NCBI GenBank assembly: GCA_001579985.1
Contig: LRSR01000625.1
Location: forward strand, 35,001 to 59,419
Source: Hypsibius dujardini
Taxonomy: Eukaryota > Tardigrada > Eutardigrada > Parachela > Hypsibiidae
Length of the DNA stretch: 24,419 nt
Reading direction: 5' to 3'
The notes under the pieces were generated by a model, which ran no database searches, was not told where the DNA came from, and worked only from the letters and a program-made list of their open reading frames with translations. Of the stretch, positions 17,181 to 24,419 are shown one piece after another (position 1 is the stretch's first letter; each line of letters begins with the position of its first letter). A program made the position numbers and the translations under genes.

Positions 17181-20100
17181 TTAGACTTTGAATTTGGCCT
17201 TCTGCCGCTGCAGCGCCTTATGCTCACCCTCCTGCGAGTACAGCCCGGTGAAGATCTCTCGGACCTTCCGCTGCCTGGTGGCGTCCTTCTTGACTTGTTC
17301 GTCCAATTGGACGCGTGCGATAAACTGACTGTCGCGACGCAGTTCTCGCTTGGCTCCCTTGACGGCGCGTTTTTTGTCGTGAGCCAGGCGCTTGTTGGTG
17401 GTCATTTTGGAGGCCTTTGATCGGTCGAATCTGCACAAGAGAATAGAAAAATCCTGCTTCAGACATGGTCTTACACCAACGGAATAGTCAGTCAGACAAG
17501 CAGCAACAAGACAGACATGAAAAAAACCAATGTCTGTAACGAAGACTCAGACAACCGTCTGCTTTCAGACATGAAAGTAGCCTCTTGGATGACCACTTCC
17601 CAGTCCCGCACGAGACAGACTTGTACAAAAATCTAACACCTGTAAGCGAGACATGAAAGTCTAGTTCATTAACGTGACAGACAGACTTGTACACAACCTA
17701 ATGTTAGTCAGTAATGCTCGTTCAACCATATTCTTTCAGACATGTCAGCACAGTCGCTCAGACAACCCCTTCGCAGTCCTCAACGAGACACACGAGCTGT
17801 ACTTCAGGTCCCGGCACCCGAATACTTTCAGACAGAAATGGTTAGACAGACAGCCAAACTCCACTGATCAGCGAAACGTGCAAAAGACTAATATCTGCAA
17901 GAGGGAGGCAAGCTCCAACAGTCCCCGGGACTTTTTAAGGGATCTCATTCGGTGAAAAAAACCAGTCAGTGCTCCATCAGAAATAATGAAACGACACAGA
18001 ACAAATAGACAGTAGTATTATTAGACAGTCAGACAATTACGAAACTCGCGAGACAGGCAAACAAGAAACAGACATTCAAACAAGCATCAGTCTCAAATTG
18101 AGACATTAAGACAGGAAACAGGCATTCAGACAGACATCGGTCTCAAATTGAGACATTCAGACAGGAAACAGGCATTCAGACAGACATCGGTCTCAAATTG
18201 AGACATTCAGACAGACATCGGTCTCAAATTGAGACATTCCGACAGGAAACAGGCATTCAGACAGGCACCAGTCTCAAATTGAGACATTCAGACAGGAAAC
18301 AGGCATTCAGACAGACATCGGTCTCAAATTGGGACATTCAGACAGGAAACAGACCACGGGAGTGGAGGTACTCACTTGTCGTCAATCCTCGGCTCCAGCA
18401 GCTCCAGAGCAGCCGGCTTCTTTTTCTGAAACGTGGCAAACGGCCGCGCTTGTCGATTCGCAGCCAGCAGTTCGCCGAATTTCGCCACGCCCGCGGCCAC
18501 AGTCTCCGGGAAGGGATGTCCCCGAGCCGGGAGGAAGACCTTCTCGAACCCGTTGAAAATCTCCATATACGCCGGCAACCCGGAATAAACCACAACCAGC
18601 TTCTCCAGCAGACCGAGCGTTAGTGCAATCGCTTTGACGCTGTCGGTCGGTTGAACCATTTTAGCGGCGTCCTCACCGGCAGAAAAGTCAATGACATCCC
18701 GAATGGATAATCTGTCCTCCGCCAGCGGAGTGGCACCGTGCTGTCGCACCTGTGACGTCGCCACTCGCTGGAGGAATTCCACCAGCTCGGGGAAGTACTT
18801 CTTCGACGCCTGCACGCTCTCCGTGGCGAGAGTGGCGACGAACAGACCTGTCAACAGCGACTTCCGATTCGTCACCGCCGCGTTGGACAAAATCTTCCCC
18901 AGCAGCAGATTCAACGCCGCCGTGATGGGATGAGTGGCATTCGAGGCTGGATAACACAGTGCGACAAATTTGAGGAAGAAAACAGCAGAAGAAACCAGCG
19001 TGTAGCTGACTTTCCGGCAGACGATGCCTGAGAGCGCCTGCAACCGGCTCCGGATGAATTCCACTCCCGCATCCGCGGAGATTCGAATCAGCTCCACCAA
19101 CGAGGGGGTCAAGAGCTTCCACAACTCCAACGCCTCGAGCGGGCGCTCGTCGCACCGCGTCAGCGCAAAGTCAAAAAGGAATCCGGTGAATTTTGTCAGC
19201 TTCGCGCGGTTTTCTTCCGCAAGGCTGATGTGATGGTACTGCATGATGCGCTGGACGATCGTGGCGCTTTCTTCCGGTGTACGGTTAGCCAACAGAGCCT
19301 CAAGCTCTTTTCGCTTGGCGGGAATAGCGATTACAAAGGGGATGGCAGTGGAGGAAGACTTATCGTCGGGGACGCTTTCACGGACATCTTCCTCTTCTTC
19401 CACTTCGATGTCGCTCAGTTGGACCTCTTCCTCGTCGCCACTGTCCGGCTCGGATTCCTCACCCGATTCGGGGTCGAGCATCTCGATGCCGGCTTCCGCG
19501 ACCGCCGGCTTCAGCCGCTGCCGTTCCGCCTTGTCCAACTCCTCCTTGGCGTCCTTGGCCAGTTCCGAGTCGCTCTTGAGCTTATTCGACGCCTTGGCTT
19601 TCGAGTCGAACTGCAGCATCCGCACGAGTGAGTCGTACGACTCCGCCGGCGGCTCCGGAGCGGCCTGCCCGAACGCCGAGAAGATGTTCCGGCGGATATC
19701 AACGTCGCTCCATTTCTCGTCCAACGCTTTAGTCATGTCACGGATCTCATCCAGTTCCGACTGTTTGGCGTACTTTTTCTCCTTCGACTCGGCGATAATG
19801 TCGTCAATGAGGAGGTTCCGGTCGGCTTTCACCTGTTTCGGGTGCTGGGCCTCCGCGGCGCCTGTAGAAGAGAAGCAGTAGATAAACATCGGGGACAAAC
19901 GCCAAATCAATCGGTTAATCAATCAATCGACCAACCGATCAATCAATCAATCGGACAATCAATCGATCAATCAATCAATCAATCGACCGATCAATTGGAA
20001 TCCATCAGTGAACTGCACTGTTAGTGAACAATGGACCTGGTCGAGCAAAACCTCTCACCAGAACGAGGTTCACACAATACTTTTCCTGATCTTTAATCAT

Positions 20101-21551
20101 ACCAGACTTGATTTTAGCAAGACCGGCACAAGTGAGACAGGATAAGCAAGAAAACGGACGAGTCCGGTATCTTCCCGTTCCCGGTTATTTTTCGTATCAA
20201 AATTCCGCAAACAGACTTTACAAAATAATCCCCATAAAATGCATTTTTGAAGTCACACTGGGAATTAAAATACTTTAAAAAATAACTTGGAAACGATTTC
20301 GTGGTCGACGTGTGAACATTTATTTCGTTTTCATTCATTTACCGTCAATCAATCAATTCATCAATCAACCGCATATTGGATTATTACGGAAAAGTAATTT
20401 AAAAATAATATAATTACAAATAGTTGTCTTGTGTCAAATTGACACAATTTTCGACATCATGAATCAAAGTTCGATTAACGCAATCTCATTTTACCTCCGT
20501 TCTCCGGTCGAACCGCTTTCGTCAAGAGACCTCCACCGAAATGGTGCTCCGACACAAACTTCTCCCCCAAAATGTAGTCCTCTTCCCCTGTGGCACCGTC
20601 CCGTCCGTCCTCTTCCTCCTCATCACCGTCGTCCTCAGCACGCTCCACCTCCGCCAAGGATTGGCCGAAGTTGAGCTCTTCGTCATCCGGATCGCCGCTG
20701 TCGTTGAGGTTGAAGAGGCCGCGTTTGGTCTTAGCGCTCTGCTTCCGCTCATACATCACCCGCTCCATCATCTTATCCTCGATGGTCATGGTGGCGTCAC
20801 GTTCGCCGAGCCGCCGATCCACCAGTTTGTTACTTTTAGTGCGGGTTTTGTACTCAGCCAAGAGAGTTTTCTTCCGGTTCGTCTGGGCGGTGTTCCTGAG
20901 GAGGAGACGAAAATAGCAGGAAATTAATTAATCACCACAGAAATAAACCACACAACACTGGTTCTAATTCGTAATTCGTATAACTGATGAATATGTGCAA
21001 ATGATTTAATTCCTTCAAACGTGATCGTAGCACACTGCAAAACAAAACAAAAACCAGCCCCTCAATCAATCAATCAACCTAACGTTCCCTACTTGACCGT
21101 TAAACTAGCCCGCGGTTAGTCAATCAACCAATCAAGGGTGACTTTCACCACTCAATCACTCGACCAATTATCTATTGCACACGGCATAAACAAATGCCGG
21201 ACGACTCTGCGGCCTTAGACTTTATTGCTAGCTTTACGCTCGTCAGAAATAAAAGGGGAAAATCGGAATTAACGAGATTAAAGGGAATAATTAGGGTAAT
21301 TACCTGGAGACACTCCGGAGTCCTTGCGTCTCAATCAACACCGTCTGCTTCTGCTTCCCACCGGGTTTGGCTTTCTTCTGAAACTTCCCCAGGACCGCAC
21401 CGTCGAAGACCTGCTTGGTGTTCCGGCCGGCGACCACGTGTTTCGCCTTCGTGAGGAACAATTCAAAGGGGTTCTTGCGGACATCGCGGTTTGTCGTCGC
21501 GGGTCGCCGTGAAAGTTTATCCGATAAGCTGCGCTTCCCTGGCGGCTTCAT
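17181..21551 (-). CDS. NOP14: Nucleolar protein 14, small-subunit processome factor
   Basis: Exons 21551..21304, 20895..20495, 19861..18376 and 17430..17181 join in phases 2, 1 and 2 with GT-AG borders to 2,385 coding bases (794 residues; human about 857). NOP14 is needed for 18S rRNA processing and 40S assembly in the nucleolus. Landmarks in order: basic N-terminus with NPFEL and GRNTKQ; RRLGERDATMTIEDKMMERV; FNLNDSGDPDDEELNFGQSL; an acidic Glu-run; EHHFGGGLL; RNLLIDDIIAESK; YDSLVRMLQFDSKAKASNK; ELAKDAKEELDKAERQRL; an acidic central block; TIVQRIMQYHHISLAEENR; a helical C-half; and the hallmark end KGAKRELRRDSQFIARVQL, then FTGLYSQEGEHKALQRQ. The first Met of MKPPGKRS was chosen as start; the frame is open 5' of it, across a possible acceptor, into non-conserved sequence. 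The gene diverges from GMPPA. Long antisense frames in exon 3 are shadows. Confidence 0.97.
18052..18353. repeat. 50-base tandem repeat in NOP14 intron 3
   Basis: Units start GACATTCAGACAGGAAACAG and end GTCTCAAATTGA. Copies occupy 18052-18101, 18102-18151, 18152-18201, 18202-18232 (a 31-base unit lacking 19 bases), 18233-18282 and 18283-18332, followed by a partial copy to 18353, just before the exon 3 donor. The rest of the intron (17431-18051) carries scattered CAGACA motifs and no gene. Confidence 0.95.
19898..20345. repeat. CAAT/GATC-rich stretch and AT-rich NOP14 intron 2
   Basis: 19910-20000 is a diverged run of AATCAATCGATCAATC-type tetramers. The remainder up to about 20345 is AT-rich and holds no recognised gene. 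A shorter CAATCAATCAATTC run occurs near 20345. Confidence 0.8.
20896..21303 (-). other. NOP14 intron 1, nothing beyond a short tetramer run
   Basis: 408 bases, AT-rich, with a CAATCAATCAATCAACC run near 21063 and another near 21120. No gene or structured element was recognised. Confidence 0.5.
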
Positions 21552-21795
21552 ATCCGGACGCTGTCCGAGGAGATTTCGCCAACTAAAATTTAAATGTGGC
21601 GGAGCAGGAGATTGGTAGAGACGATTTATAACAATGGAAGAAATCAAACGATGAAAAATGGAAGTGAGTCAATCAATCAATCAATCAATCAATCCAAAGA
21701 AAATGTAGACTGTATATTATTCTCTTTGCAGTCAATCAAGCAATTAGGGGAGTAACATTAACAACACTATGATAGAGATCCAGAATAAATTCAGG

Positions 21796-21940
21796 GAACG
21801 CCAGAAAAGAATTTAGGAACGGCAAGAATAAAATGAGTGAACGCTAAAATAGAATTGTTGAGCGCTGAAATAGAATAAGGGAACGCGTGAACAGAATGTA
21901 GGAGCGCCAGAATAGAATGAGAGAGCGCTAGAATAACCAA
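21796..21940. repeat. 21-base tandem array between NOP14 and GMPPA
   Basis: GARCGC (GGAACGCCAGAATAGAATGA-type) starts at 21796, 21817, 21839, 21860, 21881, 21902 and 21923, a period of 21 to 22 bases with about seven diverged copies. It lies in the shared divergent 5' region of the two genes. Confidence 0.9.
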
Positions 21941-21979
21941 TAAACCAAACTCTTGATTGGCTGATCGTTTCTAGAACAA

Positions 21980-22096
21980 ACGTAGCAAAAACCTTGCGCC
22001 AGCCGAGTTAAGCTATTACACTCGTTCGTCGCTGGCTGTTGTAAACAACCCCGAGTTAAAGTGCTTAATTCGGTTAGCGCGGGGTTTTTGCTACGT
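21980..22096. repeat. 34-base imperfect inverted repeat (foldback)
   Basis: Arms 21980-22013 (ACGTAGCAAAAACC...) and 22063-22096 match at 29 of 34 positions with a 49-base spacer. It lies between the NOP14 and GMPPA start codons and may be a small foldback or MITE-type element. No target duplication was identified. Confidence 0.85.
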
Positions 22097-22319
22097 GTGT
22101 ATGTTATGAACCAACAGCTGATTTAAGAGAATTTTATTGCGTGGCATTTCATAATTGTCAGTCAATAAATTTCTTTTTGTGAGAGGTCAGTCAAGTTTTT
22201 TGAGTTTGATTTACTCCAATCGACAATAATCTTAGGAGCTCTGAGATCTGTAGTTTAATTCGTCCCCGTTTGTTTGGTTTGATTGCTTTTAAATTCGGAG
22301 ACGAATAAATTCCATAAAA

Positions 22320-23833
22320 ATGCTGGTGAAAGCTGTCGTTTTGGTTGGAGGCCCGGAGAAAGGTTCGTACCGTTGGCTGAATTAATTATTTTTGGAGTCA
22401 AATTGGAGTCATACGTTAAGTTTAAAAAAAAAACTTTTTTTTCCATTACAGGAACGCGATTTCGTCCGTTGTCACTGGACACTCCGAAACCGCTCTTCCC
22501 CGTTGGAGGAGTGAGTTGTCGTCGAGATGTTCTTGAGGCTTTTTGTTCGGCATCACTTATACTGTCGGTTTTGTGCGATAGGTGCCGATGATTCAACACC
22601 ATATCGAGGCTTGCTGCAAGGTGAGTTGATCGAAGTTTCGTCACGTATCCGTTTGATTGATTGGTTGATTGTATCATGTTGTTCATTTTGCAATCACACC
22701 CTTGTGTAATTGATTGATCGATTGATTGTACCATGTTGTTTACTTTACAGTCCCACCATCGTGTGATTGATAGATCGATTGGTTGATTGTACCGTGTTGT
22801 TTATTTCACAGTCACACCCTTGTCTGATTGATCGATTGATTGATTGATTGTACCATGTTGTTTACTTTAGTCCCACCATTGTGCGATTGATTGATCGATT
22901 GGTTGATTGTACCGTGTTGTTTATTTTAGAGTCACATGCCTGATTGATTGGTTGATTGACTAGGCTGGGCTGTTCTTGCATTTTCCGCTTGAATTAAATT
23001 ATCTTTTTTATATAATTGTTTTTAAATAATTATTTGTTGAAATAAATGAAGTAAATTGATGAAATTTCGTGGTTTTTGCAGATACCCGAGCTGAAGGAAA
23101 TTCTTCTAGTGGGATACTTCCAACCGAACGAGCACTGGGCGCAGTTCGTCACCACGCAGGCCAAACTCAACAACGTGGTGATCCGGTAAGTTTGAGTGAG
23201 GCACGAGAAATATGTCTGCGACACGAAAATATCCGGAAGACATTTGGTTGTTGCGGTGAAACGCCGAAAGCGATTTTCTTGCACGAGAATGTGTTTTTTC
23301 TCTTTTCTTTTTTTTTCTATTGAGATATCTTCAAGAATTTGCCGCCCTCGGCACGGCGGGCTGCATCTACCACTTCCGCGACCAGATCCTCAACGGCAGC
23401 CCGGAAAGCATCGTGCTCATGAACGGTGACGTCTGCGCGGACTTCCAACTAGACGCGATGCTGGCCTTCCATCGCCAGCAGGATCGGCCAGTCCTCACGC
23501 TGATGGGCACAGAAGCGGTTCACTCCCAGTCCGTCCACTTTGGCTGTATTGTGGAAAACAAACTGACCCATCAGGTGAAGCACTACGTCGAGAAGCCGGA
23601 AAGCTACGTGAGCAGTCTCATCAACTGCGGGGTGTACATTCTGTCGCCGGAAATTTTCAACATAATTGCCACCACAATCAAGGCAAAGACGATGGACGAC
23701 CTGTCGGAAGACTTTTCCACGTAAATGACAAGTTTCATGTCTGTCTGTCAGCCTGTCTGTCTCTCTGTCTGTCTGTCAGCCTGTCTGTCTCTCTGTCTGT
23801 TTGTCTGTCTGTCTGTTTGTCTGTATGTCTGTT

Positions 23834-23876
<43 letters not shown>

Positions 23877-24419
23877 TTGTCTATCTGTATTTTTGTTTGC
23901 AGACGATTTTCGTTATTTTTAGGTTATCTAACAGCAGTAGTCGCCGCGTCAGCCGGCAGCGTAGTCTCAGCGGCGCATCCGTATCGGAGACGTTATCGCT
24001 GGAGAATGACCTCATCACCCGATTGGCGGTGACTGGTGGAGCTTATGTCTACTACACACAGGGCTGGTGGAGTCAAATAAAAACGGCCGGGTAAATGAAT
24101 TGGTTTTGGACCGACGGGACATTTCGGTGAGATTTTCTTGCTTTTTCAGCGCCGCGATTTACGCAAATCGGCATTGTCTGAAACTCTACCACAACGCCCA
24201 TCCGAGTTGGCTGGCGCAGTCGGAGAAGGGCAAGGCCGGGCCGCAGATTATCGGCGACGTCTTCATTCATGAGTCCGCCAAAATTCATCCCTCCGCAGTG
24301 GTAAGCGTGTTCAGCTGGATTTGCTGTTCTCTGTACTGAAGCAGCGTTGATGACGATTATTGCTTGGCAGATTGGGCCGAATGTCAGTATCTTATCGCAT
24401 GTCGAGATCGGCGCCGGAA
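22320..24419 (+). CDS. GMPPA: GDP-mannose pyrophosphorylase alpha (partial, 3' end missing)
   Basis: Exons 22320-22362, 22452-22510, 22582-22620, 23082-23185, 23325-23720, 23923-24090, 24150-24300 and 24371 to the window end join in consistent phases (1, 0, 0, 2, 2, 2, 0), giving 289 residues so far of about 420. GMPPA is the non-catalytic partner that binds GDP-mannose and restrains GMPPB, which makes GDP-mannose in the cytosol for glycosylation. Visible: the nucleotidyltransferase signature [97 protein letters not shown], and the start of the left-handed beta-helix repeats (IHESAKIHPSAV, IGPNVSI). An arginine/serine-rich stretch (SSSRRVSRQRSLSGASVSE) at the start of exon 6 is unusual. GMPPB is excluded because the signature and WSQIK segment follow GMPPA. 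Confidence 0.96.
22650..22960. repeat. About 60-base tandem repeat with alternating variants, GMPPA intron 3
   Basis: Five units marked by TGTTGTTYA at about 22675, 22732, 22793, 22854 and 22913 (57, 61, 61 and 59 bases apart), separated by GATTGATTGATCGATTG-type runs. After the first unit, types alternate: ACCATG...TCCCACCA, ACCGTG...TCACACCC, ACCATG...TCCCACCA, ACCGTG...TCACATGC. Several units contain acceptor-like TTTACAG or TTTCACAG. Only the last part of the intron leads to the real acceptor at 23081. Confidence 0.9.
23733..23890. repeat. TCTG array in GMPPA intron 5
   Basis: More than 30 TCTG-type units with TTTG and CCTG variants make up most of the 202-base intron, on the sense strand. 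It ends at a T-rich tract with two nearby AG sites; the second (TTATTTTTAG|G, 23922) keeps the GMPPA frame. Confidence 0.95.

Noticed and set aside
18052-18353. Regular direct repeats resembling a CRISPR array
   Set aside because: The whole 50-base unit repeats, with no unique spacers, inside an intron of a eukaryotic gene.
18688-20927. Long plus-strand and alternate-frame ORFs over NOP14 exons 2 and 3
   Set aside because: They are shadows of GC-rich NOP14 coding sequence. The NOP14 frame is family-supported throughout.

Overview
This is eukaryotic nuclear DNA. Genes are interrupted by GT-AG introns of about 60 to 950 bases whose phases join correctly, and the intergenic DNA is AT-rich and full of simple repeats and palindromes. 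Four conserved genes are recognisable: an Egalitarian-like RNA-transport adaptor, TMEM41A, NOP14 and GMPPA. The Egalitarian-type N-terminal domain points to an invertebrate animal, probably an ecdysozoan. I cannot place it more precisely.

Layout. 1-1,111: 5' part of an Egalitarian-like gene (minus), running off the left edge. 1,681-3,770: remnant of an Argonaute-family gene (plus), MID/PIWI parts only, with in-frame stops. Arrays of the hexamer TCTGTG cut through both. 5,385-5,922 and 8,005-8,525: two small orphan genes (minus) with consistent splicing. 8,838-13,062: a locally duplicated, partly decayed gene family (minus). It has an acidic N-terminal exon, a helical exon, an 81-codon exon that weakly resembles PD-(D/E)XK nuclease folds, and two short downstream exons. 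Copies carry stops and deletions. Its introns, and the insertion at 6,722-7,438, consist of palindromic TCTG/CAGA elements that share a GTGGCACT/AGTGCCAC core. 13,137-13,503 duplicates 6,255-7,596 without that insertion. 13,511-15,501: satellite repeats, a possible small membrane-protein exon, a 41-base hairpin, and an 859-base hAT-like non-autonomous transposon with an 8-base target-site duplication and an internal 102-base hairpin.

15,801-24,419 is ordinary gene-dense DNA. TMEM41A (plus) and NOP14 (minus) converge with 63 bases between their stop codons. NOP14 and GMPPA diverge from a 768-base intergenic region holding a 21-base satellite and a foldback. GMPPA runs off the right edge after its eighth exon begins. 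Introns here also hold tandem repeats (57, 50 and about 60-base units, and TCTG runs).

The conserved genes act in separate processes: mRNA transport (Egl), ER membrane lipid handling (TMEM41A), 40S ribosome assembly (NOP14) and regulation of GDP-mannose synthesis (GMPPA). There is no sign of a functional cluster. The parts least explained by known features are the decayed nuclease-like family with its palindromic introns and the Argonaute remnant.
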